DNA from: Closterium sp. Naga37s-1
Lineage: Eukaryota; Streptophyta; Zygnematophyceae; Desmidiales; Closteriaceae
Reading direction: 5' to 3'
DNA: 64,000 nucleotides
Assembly (NCBI GenBank): GCA_947471745.1
Contig: CANJKZ010000080.1
Location: 603,501 to 667,500, forward strand
Positions 19,412-30,500 of the stretch are shown here, in pieces (position 1 is the stretch's first letter; each line of letters begins with the position of its first letter). Made by a program: the position numbers and the translations under genes. The notes below the pieces were generated by a model. That model ran no database searches. It was not told the DNA's origin and saw only the letters and a program-made list of their open reading frames with translations.

Positions 19412-20313
19412 TGTCGAAGAGAAAGGTCCCGCCCTCGCTTGGGCGCAGCCGATCTCGCCGTCGACGGGAAGTTCTCGATGGTTGGGTTGAAGAAATGGTC
19501 TTCTGCAGTTTGACAGAAGTTGCATTCGAGCAGGTTATGCTCGACGGAATCTGGTCGACGAGCTCTGCGCGACGAGCTCTGGTCGACGATCTCTGCGCGA
19601 CGAACTTCCTTCGAGGAACTCTGGTCGAGGAGTTCGGGTTGAGGAACTCTGGTCGAAGAGTTCTGGTCGAGGAGCTCTGCTCGTCGAACTCTGTTCGACC
19701 GAGCGATGGCAAGTCCTTCGACCGAAGTTGCAGAGTTCTGCGAAACTCTGCGGAGGCGTGCGAACTTTCGCCCAGGAGATTTTGGCGAAGTTCTATCTGC
19801 GGAACGGCATCACGTGGTTGATGGTGCGCACCTGGCGAAAACGACGACACGTTTTCTACCTAGCACCTGCGCAATGTGCCTAACGGTGAAACCGCCAACC
19901 TGCACCTAATTGGTAGGTGCGCACATCTGCGCAGATACACAACCTGCGACTGCAGATAGTTACCTGCGACTGCAGACGGTCACCTGCGACTGCAGTGCTG
20001 GCAGACCGCGTGCAGTGCAACGTTGGCAGAACACTCTGCTGCAATGTTGGCAAGCCGCTCTTCTACTGCGCTGGCAGATTTCGCCCTTGCTAGGAGTTCC
20101 ATGCCATTCTAGTTCCTTTTTTTTCTGCATGCCTCAATTGTACTATCAACTTTTCATTGCAAGTTGTTCTTTTCAGCTTCCTTAGTAGAAACTCTTGCAA
20201 AACTTCTCTGTGAACACAGCAAGCAGTAAGAACGTTAGAACAACGCTACGATCACCCGCACAACTCCGTGCCCTCCACCGTAGTCCACTCCCGTTGTGTA
20301 GTGACTCTTCGCA
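19412..20313 (+). repeat. E4 5' LTR (902 bp)
   Basis: TGTCGAAGAGAAAGG ... GACTCTTCGCA. It contains a run of ~15-bp motifs built on GTCGAnGAnCTCTG (19550-19700) and three ~20-bp units starting CCTGCGACTGCAG (19943-20000). The 3' LTR has one such unit fewer, which with one extra T in a T run accounts for the 19-bp length difference. Confidence 0.92.
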
Positions 20314-20332
20314 TGGTGCGGTGAGCGTGGAC
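20314..20332 (+). other. E4 putative primer binding site
   Basis: TGGTGCGGTGAGCGTGGAC follows the LTR end. It starts TGG, as a site pairing with a tRNA CCA end should, but it does not match the initiator-Met site used by the other elements here. The tRNA is not identified. Confidence 0.5.
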
Positions 20333-20415
20333 GGCCCCGCGTTAGAACCTTCAGATAGCTGACTTCTACGTCCATTACCTAAGTTGTTGTTAGGTCGGCA
20401 GCCATCTTAGTCGCT

Positions 20416-21879
20416 ATGGCCGACCCCGTGGTCGAAGCGGGTGTAGAAGATACCCTGCAGGCGAGAGAGGCTGGTGTTCGGGCACGCCATGAGGCTGGCG
20501 GGTACGGCGAGGCGGACTTGGAGATTATGCTCCTTGGAACTCGTGCGCAGTGGGCGCGTGAGCATCCCCCTCCCCGTGCAGAAGCGGACGGCGCTTCCGC
20601 CTCTCCCCGACCCGTGCACAACGAAGGCGATGGCGGAAATGTTGTCGGCGGTGGAAGCACGAGGACTCGCGGAGTGATTTGGCCCGCCGACATCGGCGTT
20701 GGCGGAGTGCAAGCGCAAGTGCTGCAATCGTCTGCGACTGGAGGCAGCTCGAACGGCACCATCGATGTGCGACGTCACTCTCCTCTGCGGAGTGGAGTCC
20801 GGCCGACTTCGGCAACTCATGTGTCTGCTGGTCGAGACGGAGGCATCGCGCCGGCGTACGGATATTTCAAGTTTTCGCCGGACAAGATCACTGTGCCGAA
20901 GCTGCTGGAGGGTCGCCACGACTTGATCACGTGGATTGAATCCATTGAACCCCAGCTGGAGATCGCTGGATTGAAGAAGTTCGTCGACGAAACTGTTCTG
21001 GCGCCGGACGAGGAGGAAGTGGAGCTCTGGTCGGAGTTTCGCGCTGCTCACCTTCTGACCTTTATGGTCATTTCGAGGTGCTGCTCGCCTCTGGTGCAGG
21101 TCGCATTAAAGTCGTGCAGACTTCGGGTGGATGCTGGCTACCAAGCGTGGCAGTACATCATGCGCACCTACAAAGCAACCGACGACCTCTACATCAGCCA
21201 GCTGGAGAAGAAGTTGACCAACATTCGGATGGGAGAGCAGGAATCGGCGACCGAGTACTGCAATCAAGCGCGTCGAGTTTTGGCCGATATGCGTATGGCC
21301 GACGTCGATTACTCGGCGGCGTCGTACGTCACCCATGTCATCAGCGGCCTCCCTTCGGGCTACAATCTGATGCGCCGGATGCTGACGATTCCCGGCACGC
21401 GCGAGACTCTGAACGAGGATTCGCTTTCGAGCCACATCATCCAGGACGAGTTCATGCAGGAGTCTGAGCGACCTGCAAAACTGCTTCCGCAGGCCAACTA
21501 CGTCGCCCTGGCGAAGCAGGGACGCCAACAGGGGCAACGTGGGAAGTCTGCTGGAGGCGGTGGTGGGAAGTCGTCGAACGTGAAATCGACGGAGGGCGCC
21601 GACCGCGGGAAGTCGGCGAAAGGTGGAGATCGCGGCCCTAGTGGCTCACGTCGAGAAGGCCGCCGTTGCTACATCTGCGATGCTCCCGACCACCTCTCGT
21701 ACGACTGCCCCGACCGAGACGAGTCTGACGATGACCGGGATGTCAACCGCAGAAAGTCTGATGGTGGCCGTCGTCGTCGAGACAACCAGCCGCGCAAGGA
21801 GAAGCAGCCGTCGAAGACGTCTTCGACAAAGGATGCAGACTCCTCTGGCGGCAACGCTCGTGGCCAGGAGGCTTCGTGA
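20416..21879 (+). CDS. E4 gag, 487 aa
   Basis: Complete ORF from ATG 20416 to TGA 21877-21879. After a ~150-residue N-terminal extension comes a copia-type gag core (ITVPKLLEGRHDLITW ..., with Ala-Trp-Gln-Tyr-Ile and a retrotransposon gag helix region), then a basic Lys/Gly/Ser-rich tail with a canonical CX2CX4HX4C zinc knuckle (CYICDAPDHLSYDC, first Cys at residue 418). The product would coat and package element RNA. The stop overlaps the next ATG by one base (TGATG), so gag and pol are in different frames, unlike the single ORF of E2 and E9. Confidence 0.88.
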   Translation: MADPVVEAGVEDTLQAREAGVRARHEAGGYGEADLEIMLLGTRAQWAREHPPPRAEADGASASPRPVHNEGDGGNVVGGGSTRTRGVIWPADIGVGGVQAQVLQSSATGGSSNGTIDVRRHSPLRSGVRPTSATHVSAGRDGGIAPAYGYFKFSPDKITVPKLLEGRHDLITWIESIEPQLEIAGLKKFVDETVLAPDEEEVELWSEFRAAHLLTFMVISRCCSPLVQVALKSCRLRVDAGYQAWQYIMRTYKATDDLYISQLEKKLTNIRMGEQESATEYCNQARRVLADMRMADVDYSAASYVTHVISGLPSGYNLMRRMLTIPGTRETLNEDSLSSHIIQDEFMQESERPAKLLPQANYVALAKQGRQQGQRGKSAGGGGGKSSNVKSTEGADRGKSAKGGDRGPSGSRREGRRCYICDAPDHLSYDCPDRDESDDDRDVNRRKSDGGRRRRDNQPRKEKQPSKTSSTKDADSSGGNARGQEAS

Positions 21880-24800
21880 TGGTCAGCGTGGTAGAGCCGA
21901 CGATCTCGCTGGCGCTGGAGGCTGGCAAAGACTTCAAGGCGGTCGCTGCTGCTGTGCAGGCCAATCCGACTATTGTGCTGCTCGACTGCGGCTGCTCCCA
22001 CCATTTGATGGGGATGAAGGAGGCCTTCGTCGACATGCAGCTGAGCGGAGATGTTCGTCACGTTCGCGGCTTCAACGAAGCACTTCAGAGCGTCGAAGGC
22101 AGAGACACAGTTGCTCTGCAAGGGGAGGCCGGGAAGCAGGTCCTCGTCCCCGACGTACTCTACGTTCCGGGTGTGCACGCGAACTTGCTCTCTGCTGGCC
22201 AGCTCAAGGAGAACGGCGTGAAGCTGCAGGACGATGGCGGAGAGATGCTGCTGGTATCTTCTGCCGGTGATGTCCTTGGCCGGGCACGCTACTCCGGCAG
22301 AATTCTCTGCACCGACCTGCGCCCCTGCGCGACGAAGTCTACGGCTACTTCGACGGAGGTTGTGGCTCTGCGGACAATTGCGCACGCACGGCTTGCGCAC
22401 GTCGGCGTCGACACGATCAAGAGCTCGGCGAAGCATGAGGTCGCCGCCGGTCTGGACATCAAGAAGTCGACCGCCACTGATCTGCCGTGTGCTTCCTGCG
22501 TCGGCGGCAAGCTTGCACGGCACACCTTCCCCGACCAAGGATCGGACGCCGAGAATGCGCTTGATGTGGTGCACATCGACTTCTGCGGGCCACCGATGGC
22601 AGCTTCTACTTTCTTTTGCTAAAAGATCGGAAGACTCGCTACGTGTGGGTGAGGCGGATCGCGACGAAGAGCGACGTGCTGGTCGTCTTTGAAAAGTGGC
22701 TGACGGAGGTCGAGCGGCAGACGTCGAAGACGGTGAAGAAGTTGCGTTCGGACCGCGGAGGGGAGTTCCTCGGTCGCGTCTTCACCGACCTCGTCGAGGA
22801 CAAGGGAATCCTCCACAATCTGACGTGCCCCTACACTCCGCAGCAGAACGGGATGGCCGAGCGGGAGATGCGCACGGTGGTCGAGGCCGTGCGTACGATG
22901 CTTCTGCACATGGGCGTGATGCATCACTGGTGGCACCTCGCTCTGCGCCAAGCTGTCTGGGTGCGCAACTGCCTCGAGCGGGCTTCTCTGCCGAAGGGGA
23001 CGACGCCGCACGAGCTGCTCTTCGGGACGAAGCCGAATCTGACGCTGGCGCGCGTCTGGGGCTGCATGGTGCAGTTCATGGTCCCCGAGCAGCAGCGCGG
23101 CGGGAAGCTGGCGCCGAAGGCCCGTTGGGGTCTTCACCTCAGCATGTCGCTGGAGAGCAAGGGCTGGGAGGTGCTCGACCTGACTGCCAACAAAGTCGTC
23201 ACGACGGTCGAGGCAATCTTCTACGAGAACCTGTCAATGGAGAAGTGGAAGGCAGAGTACGGGCCGGCGTCGAAGAGGACGCCGTCTGCTCCGCCGCCGG
23301 ATTCCTCCTCGACGATGCCTTTGCTCGCCGTCGTAGACGAGCATGATGATGTGGACGTAGAGGAAGTTCCCCTCCCTCCTCCTGTTGTGCCCTCGTCGGC
23401 CGCCGGCGATGAGGGGAGACTTGGTGCGTCGCCTGCGGCGCCGATCGGTTGCATCGCCCGTGGCCGGCGTGATGCTGAGAAGGTCGGCGACGGGAAGCGG
23501 CAGACGACAGGGGAGCTGTCGGCGTCGAAGCCGACTGCAGAGAAGCTGCTGGCAGAGGCGCCGAAGCAGCCTGCAGAGAAGCCGCTGGCAGAGGCGCCAC
23601 CTTCAGGGGAGCCGTTGGCAGAGCAGCCGATCCTGGGGGAGCAGTTGGTAGAGGAGCTGCCGACAGGGGAGCAGTTCGACGATGATTCATCGAGCGACGA
23701 CGTTGTGGAAGTCGTCGGCGCGGCCGGTGGCGGAGAAGGGGAGCAGTCCGAAGACGACGACGTGGTAGAGGTGGCGGTCGAGAAGGAGAAACCGCGCCGT
23801 TCTACCCGCCCCAACATCGGCAAGCCGCCTGAGAAGCTGAGCTTCCACGCTTGTCTGCCGCCGACGCCTTACAGCACTCTGCTCGATGACGCAGAGGACG
23901 ACGTTGATCTGCCCGAACTCGACCCCGACATGCATGCTGACCCAGAGCATCGCTGGGACATCGCCAACATGACCGTGAAGGAGGCATTGGCGAGCTGGAA
24001 AGGCAAGGCGGTGAAAGCGGCCATGGACGAGGAGATCAAGAGTCTCATCTCCAACGGAACGTGGGAGCTAGTCGAGCGTCCGCGCGGTGTCAACGTGATG
24101 AAGAATCGTTGGGTACTCACGACGAAGTACCACGTTGACGACACGGTCGCCCGCGAGAAGGCGCGTCTGGTGGTGAAAGGTTTCACACAGGTTTACGGCG
24201 CAGATTACGACGAGACGTACGCGCCGGTGGGGAGCTACGTAACTCTGCGGATCTTCCTCAGCATCGTAGCGGTTCTGGACCTGCACCTGATGCAGCTGGA
24301 CATGAAAAATGCGTTTCTACAGAGAAAGTTGGATCGCGTCCTCTACATGTACCAGCCCGACTACTTCAACGACGGAACTGGTCGCGTCTGCAAGCTGCTG
24401 AAGAGCTTGTACGGACTGAAGCAGAGCCCGCTGCTGTGGTACTCGGCACTCGACGCGGTGCTGACTGGCGCCAACTGGCAGAAGAGCCAGGTCGATGAGG
24501 CGCTGTACTTCAAGATCGGCGACGACGGAGTGGCGTGCTGGGTGCTCGTCTACGTCGACGATCTGCTCGCTGCAAGCAGCAGCACTGCGATGCTGAAGGA
24601 GCTGAAGGAGCTGCTGGAGGCCGCCTTCGAGCTGCGCGAAATCAGCCCGGTCGAGAAGTATCTTGGGCTGGAAATCGTGCGCGACCGTCCTGCGCGGAAG
24701 CTGTGGCTTCATCAGCAAGTCTACGTCGACAAGCTGCGCCGGCGTTTCATCGACGAGGAGCAGACTGGGCAAGTGCCGAAGACGCCGGTCTCCGTCGACG

Positions 24801-25561
24801 CCTACGCAGAGCTGGTGTTTGACGACGAGGAGTTTTAGTCGCGCGAGGAAGCAGAGTACCGGCAGAAGGTTGGCTCGCTGCAGTTTGCGGCCACCACGAC
24901 TAGGCTCGACATTGCTTTTGCTTGCAGCAAGCTCGGATCTGGCCTGACAGTGCGGAGCGACAACCACTGGCGTGAGGTCTATCGTTATCTGCACTACCTC
25001 GCTGAAACTCGTGACGCCTCTCTGGAGTTCGGCGGCGGACCAGAGTCGCTGTGTCTGGACGGCTATGCAGATGCCGACGACGCTGGCAACAAGCAGAATC
25101 GGACGAGCACGGGCGGCTACATTTTCGTCTTCGGAGGAGCCGCAGTCTCCTGGGCGAGCCAGCGCATCAAGTGCGCGACGCTCTCGTCGACCGAATCAGA
25201 GTCCGTCGCGGCGACCGAAGCCGGCAAGGAGGCTCGCCGTCTGCGCTTCCTCCTTGCAGAGTTCCGTCTGCTCGACCCAAGGAAGCCGACTGTTCTGCAC
25301 GTGGACAACCACTCGGCAATCACTGTCGCAGAGGGCTTGGGGCTCAAGGGCAACCTCAAGCACATGGAGCGACGCTACGCTTGGCTGCAGCAGATGGTGA
25401 AGCGCGGGAAGATTGTTCTACAGTACATCCCGACCACCGAACAGCCGGCGGATTTTCTGACGAAGGCGCTGCATTTTCCGGCCTTCAACCGGTGCTCCGT
25501 CGCAATCGGCCAAGTGCGTCTGACCGACGTGGGCGACGGGGATGTTGAGGTGCAGCAGTAG
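21879..25561 (+). pseudogene. E4 pol (protease-integrase-RT-RNase H), broken by one frameshift and one stop
   Basis: From ATG 21879: protease with LLDCGCSHH, where Cys replaces the usual Ser of Asp-Ser-Gly, then integrase HHCC and the first catalytic Asp (22578). A frameshift at about 22590-22605 then moves the frame; translation resumes at 22616 with LLKDRKTRYVW and runs to 24838. That segment has integrase Asp 22751 and Glu 22859 (DD35E spacing), RT with YGLKQSP and YVDD at 24551. An in-frame TAG at 24836-24838 interrupts between RT and RNase H; the same frame then continues to a TAG at 25559-25561 with RNase H motifs YADADDAGN, STESESVA and VDNHSA. Few lesions, so the decay is recent relative to the LTR age. 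Confidence 0.88.
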
Positions 25562-25708
25562 GTGCCGTGCCCTTCTGCACGGCTGGTGCGGTGATCTACG
25601 TGCTATGCGTTGGGTGCACGTAGAAGGATCTTTCTCCTTGTATTCTATCCCTCTAGGTTCTGGGTGGACCTTGTGTGTGGGTGCCCAAGCGTGAGCTGGG
25701 CAGGGGAG

Positions 25709-25849
25709 TGTCGAAGAGAAAGGCCCCGCCCTCGCTTCGGCGCATCCGATCTCGCCGTCGACGGGAAGTTCTCGACGGATGGGTAGAAGAAGTGGTCTTC
25801 TGCAGTTTGACGGAAGTTGCAGTCGAGCAGCTTCTGCTCGACGGAATCT
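25709..25849 (+). repeat. E4 3' LTR, left piece
   Basis: Begins TGTCGAAGAGAAAGG after a GGGCAGGGGAG purine tract, and matches 19412-19552 with about 11 differences. It ends in AATCT, the 5-bp duplicate made by E5 insertion. Confidence 0.93.
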
Positions 25850-25958
25850 TGTCAAACATTATATGTTTATATTGCACTAGGCTGTAGTGGGTTTAGCCTT
25901 AGGGGGTACAGAAATTCTCTCGACCTAATGCACTCATTCCTCTCTTAGTTTTCTCACA
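25850..25958 (+). repeat. E5 5' LTR (109 bp, internally deleted)
   Basis: TGTCAAACATTATATG ... TTTTCTCACA. Compared with the 3' LTR it lacks 27 bp after CTCTCGAC; the break points share GAC. One further substitution is seen (GGGTTTA against GGGTCTA). Confidence 0.92.
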
Positions 25959-25972
25959 TGGTATAGAGCTGG
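25959..25972 (+). other. E5 primer binding site
   Basis: TGGTATAGAGCTGG directly after the LTR; initiator-Met type with small changes. Confidence 0.75.
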
Positions 25973-26039
25973 AACGTTTCCTAGGGCCCACCACTAAAAC
26001 GAAACCTTTTTTTTTTACCTGCCCGGAGCGCCCTTCGCG

Positions 26040-27430
26040 CCTGCCCTAGTCGCGCCCCCCCCCTTAGCGGCCCTCTCGCGCCCCCCCTAGTGGCCCCCTC
26101 GCGGCCCTCCTTAGCGGCCCCTTCGCGGCCCCCCTCTTAAGGCCCCTCGCGGCCCCTTCGCGGCCCTTCGCGGCCCTCTCACGGCCCTTCGCGGCCCCCC
26201 TCTTAAGGCCCCTCGCGGCCCTCCTTAGCGGCCCTTTTGCGGCCCCTCTTAAGGCCCCTCGCGGCCCCTTCGCGGCCCTTCGCGGCCCTCTCACGGCCCC
26301 TCGCGGCCCCTTCGCGGCCCTTCGCGGCCCTCTCACGGCCCTTCGCGGCCCCTTCGCGGCCCCTCGCGCCCCCCCCCTCCCGGCCCTTCGCGGCCCATTC
26401 GTGGCCCTTCGCGGCCCCTTCGCGGCACTTCGCGGCCCCTCCGCGGCTCTTCGTCGCCCTGCCGCCCAGCCGCCGCCGCTGCACCTACAGCAGCTGCCGT
26501 CGCCGGACCTGCGGCAGCCGCCACCGCTGGACCTGCAGCAGCTGTCGCAACCGGACCTGCAGCAGCTGCCGCCGCCACACCTGCAGCAGCTGCCGCCGCC
26601 GGAGAAGGAGCCGCAGCCGCTGCCGCCCCTGGCCCCTGCAGCTGCCGCCCCTGGCCCCTAAAGCAGCCGCCCCTGCAGCTGCCGCCCCTGGCCCCTGGAG
26701 CAGCCGCCCCCGCAGCGGCCGCCCCTGGCCCCTGGAGCAGCAGCCCCTACAGCAGCCGCCCCTGGCCCCTGGAGCAGCCGCCCCTGCAGCAGCCGCCCCT
26801 GGCCCCTGGAGTAGCCGCCCCTACAGCAGCCGCCCCTGGCCCCTGGAGCAGCCGCCCCTGCAGCAGCCGCCCCTGGCCCCTGGAGCAGCCGCCCCTGCAG
26901 CAGCCGCCCCTGGCCCCTGGTGCAGCCGCCCCTGCGGCTGTCGCCCCTGGCCCCTGGAGTAGCCGCCCCTACAGCAGCCGCCCCTGGCCCCTGGAGCAGC
27001 CGCCCCTACAGCAGCCGCCCCTGGCCCCTGGAGCAGCCGCCCCTGCAGCAGCCGCCCCTGGCCCCTGGAGCAGCCGCCCCTGCAGCAGCCGCCCCTGGCC
27101 CCTGGTGCAGCCGCCCCTGCGGCTGCCGCCCCTGGCCCCTGGAGTAGCCGCCCCTGCAGCTGTCGCCCCTGGCCCCGGGAGTAGCCGCCCCTACAGCAGC
27201 CGCCCCTGGCCCCTGGAGCAGCCGACCCTGCAGCAGCCGCCCCTGCAGCAGCCGCCCCTGGCCCCTGGAGCAGCCGCCCCTGCAGCAGCCGCCCCTGGCC
27301 CCTGGAGCAGCCGCCCCTGCAGCAATCGCCCCTGCAGCAGCCGCCCCTGGCCCCTGGAGCAGCCGCCCCTGGCCCCTGGAGTAGCCGCCCCTGGAGCAGC
27401 CGCCCCTGGAGCTGCCGCGGAGCCCTCGCC
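26040..27430 (+). repeat. E5 leader minisatellites
   Basis: 26040-26450: irregular units of GCGGCCCnTTCGCGGCCC. 26460-26640: CAGCAGCTGCCGCCGCC-type units. 26640-27420: a 37-bp unit (CGCCCCTGGCCCCTGGAGCA plus GCCGCCCCTGCAGCAGC), about 20 copies. The monomers are unrelated to those of E1, E2/E7, E3 and E6. A CTG-rich tract (27440-27570) then leads into the truncated gag. Confidence 0.9.
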
Positions 27431-27574
27431 TGTTACCACTGGTGAGCACTGCCCTGCCTGTACTGCTGTTACTGCTGCTCGTGTTGTTACTGCTCTTCCT
27501 GCTGCTACTGCTGCTCGTACTGCTCCTAGTGCTACTGCTCTTTCTGCTGCTACTGCTGCTCCTGGCGTGGCCAG

Positions 27575-30500
27575 ATGCAGCTCCAGCGCCGTCCCCGTGA
27601 GTCTCTCACGCCCCAACAGCTTCGTGAGTGGTACGCTCGTTGGGGTTGTCGGGGTGGCCGTCGTGGGAGTAGTCCTGGACTGAGTAGTTCCGGCGCTTCT
27701 TGTCGTGGTCAGGTGCAGCTGCAGCGACGTGTGCGCGCGGTTCCTTCGCCCCTGCAGCTTTGTGAGTGGTACGCTCAGCGTGGAGGGACACGGGGTTCTG
27801 CTCGCTGCCCGTACGTCCTTCGCACCGGTGCTAGGACTGGCCAGCCTTGCGGGACGTTTTGTCACACAGAGTCCCGCTGCTTCGCCCGTCTGAGCGACGC
27901 CTGGCGTACAGAGTTTGGCGACGCGGATGAGCTCCCCGACTGGGTGGAGCTGCTTAGGCAAAGGGTAGATGTCTATGCTCTTGACTATGATACTATCCTC
28001 ACTGCCATGTATGCATTGCCTACTAGTGCTGAGGGTGCCTGTTACCAGTGTGTGCCGTCTGAACCCGGTCTCCAGTCTGCTGCTCTAGGTGCTGGTGAGG
28101 CTGCTGCCCTAGGTGCTGTCGCGTCCCCTTCTCCAGGTGTTGGTGAGGCTGCTGCCCTAGGTGCCCGTGCGTCTACTGCTCTGAGTGCTGGTGCGCCTGC
28201 TGCGGTCTTGCACACCTTCACCCTTGACTCGGGTGCTTCTCGCTCCTTCTTTCGGGACCGCACCACCCTCACGCCGCTCAGTCGGCCGGTTGCGGTCTCC
28301 CTGGCAGACCCCTCTGGGGGTCCTGTCCTTGCCCACTTCTCCACTGTCTTACCGTGTCCAGCGGCCCCGTCTGGCTCCCTGTCAGGTCTTTACCTCCCCT
28401 CGTTCTCTACGAACTTGGTGAGCGGTGCTGACCTGCAGGATGAGGGAGTTGACCAGTTCACTCCTGCGAGTCAGCGGGTGACCCACTGCACGTGTGCTCG
28501 GACGGGCCGCCACTTGGCCACGTTTACCCGTCAGCCGGGGTCGAGCCTGTACACACTGACTACCGAGTCTCCTCCGGTTGCTGCGTCTGGTCAGGTAGCT
28601 GCGTCGGGTCAGGTGTTTGCTGCAGCGTCCAGGTCTGGCCCTGAGTCTGCCCCCTGCGCGTGTCGCCTCCTGTCCCACCAGACCCTCCTCTGGCACCACC
28701 GCCTTGGTCACCCCTCCCTGCCTCGTCTCCGAGGCATGGCCTCCCGTCACCTTGTCTCTGGTCTCCCCCAGTCCCTCCCTCCCCTTCCTCCGGGGCCTTC
28801 CCCTACCTGCGTTCTCTGCGTCGAGGGGCGGCAGCGAGCCGCTCCTCACTCCTCCGAGTTTCCGCCGACAGAGGCTCCGCTGCAGACTCTTCACATGGAC
28901 GTGTGGGGCCCAGCCCGCGTCCATGGACAGGGTCACGAGCGTTACTTCCTCCTGGTGGTTGACGACTACTCGCGTTACACCACGGTCTTCCCCTTGCGCA
29001 CCAAGGGTGAGGTCAGTGGGGTGTTGATCGACTGGATCCGTGCTGCTCATCTCCAGCTCAGGAAGAGTTTCGGCTCGGACTTTCCTGTTCTGCGTCTGCA
29101 CTCCGACAGAGGTGGAGTGTTTTCCTCCGACCTTCTGCGAGCCTACTGTCGTGCGAGGGGCATCCGCCAGACGTTCACGCTTCCGGCCTCTCCACAGCAG
29201 AATGGGATTGCTGAGCGCCGCATTGGCATGGTCATGGACGTCGCTCTTACGTCCATGATCCATGCGGCTGCTCCCCATTTTCTGTGGCCGTTCGCGGTTC
29301 AGTACGCGGCGCAGCAGATCAACCTTCAGCCCCGTGTCTCCTTGCCGGAGACCTCCCCCACTCTGCGGTGGACGGGGAAGGTTGGCGATGCGTCTGCGTT
29401 CCGTGTCTGGGGATCTCGGGCTTTCGTCCGAGACTTGTCTGCGGACAAGCTGTCCTCCGGTGCTGTTCCCTGCGTCTTCCTTGGCTTCCCCCCTGACGCG
29501 CCTGGTTGGCAGTTTTACCACCCCACCTCGCGCCGTGTCCTGTCCTCCCAGGACATCACGTTTGACGAGTCGGTTCCGTACTACCGTCTCTTCCCCTACC
29601 GCACTGCCCCCCTCCCCCCCCCGCCGCTCTTTCTCGCACCAGGTCCCCCCCCGGTCGACCCCCTCCCCCCTCAGGGTCCTGCCCCCTCAGGTGTGTCTCA
29701 GGTAGACGCAGTCGAGCCTGTCGACGTAGCTGTTGACTCTGGTGCTGCTAGGGGTGCTGAGCCTACGGGTGCCGGGTCTGAGGGTGCTGAGCCTGAGCGT
29801 GCGGAGCCGGGGGGTGCTGGGTTTGGAGGTGCGGAGCCTGGGGGTGCTGAGTCTGGGGGTGCTGAGCCTGGAGGTGCTGAGTCTGGAGGTGTGGAGCCTG
29901 CGGGAGCTGGGCCTGCTCGTGTGGAGTCTGGCGGTGCTGGGCCTGGAGGTCCTGCGGGTGCTTCGTCCCGGCGGGAGCTGCCCTCTCCCCAGGAGCTGCG
30001 TGAGTGGTTTGCTCGCCGCTGGAGTCGTGCTGCTGGAGCTGGTGGTGCTGCAGGTGCTGGAGGTTCTGCGGCTGCTGGAGGTTCTGGAGCCACAGGTCCC
30101 GGAGGTGCTCGTACCGGCGGTACTGGAGCTGCTGGGCCTGGTGGTGCTGCTGGTGCTGGAGCTGGAGGTGCTGCTGGCGTGGGTGCTGCTGGAGGTGCTA
30201 CTGGAGCTGGTGCTGCTGCGTCTTCCGGTGGTCCTGCTGGTGCTGGAGCTGCTGGAGGTCTTGGCGCTGGAGGTGCTACTGGAGCTGGTGCTTCTGGGGG
30301 TGCTGGAGTTGGCGCTGCTGGAGCTCCTGGGGGTGCTGCTGGAGCCGGTGGTGCTGCTGGCGTTGGTGCTGACTCTGGGGGTGCTGGGGCTGTCCCTGCT
30401 GGTTCTGGAGGCGCTGCGCGGCCGCGGCCGTACTTCGTTCCGCTCCTTGAGCAGGTTCTTGGTCTCCCGCCTTCTACTGGTCCTGCTCCTCCCTTAGGGT

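Noticed and set aside
26064..27961. Pro/Ala-rich proteins in the E5 leader
   Set aside because: The 37-bp period is not a multiple of three, so the repeat cannot encode a conserved protein repeat.
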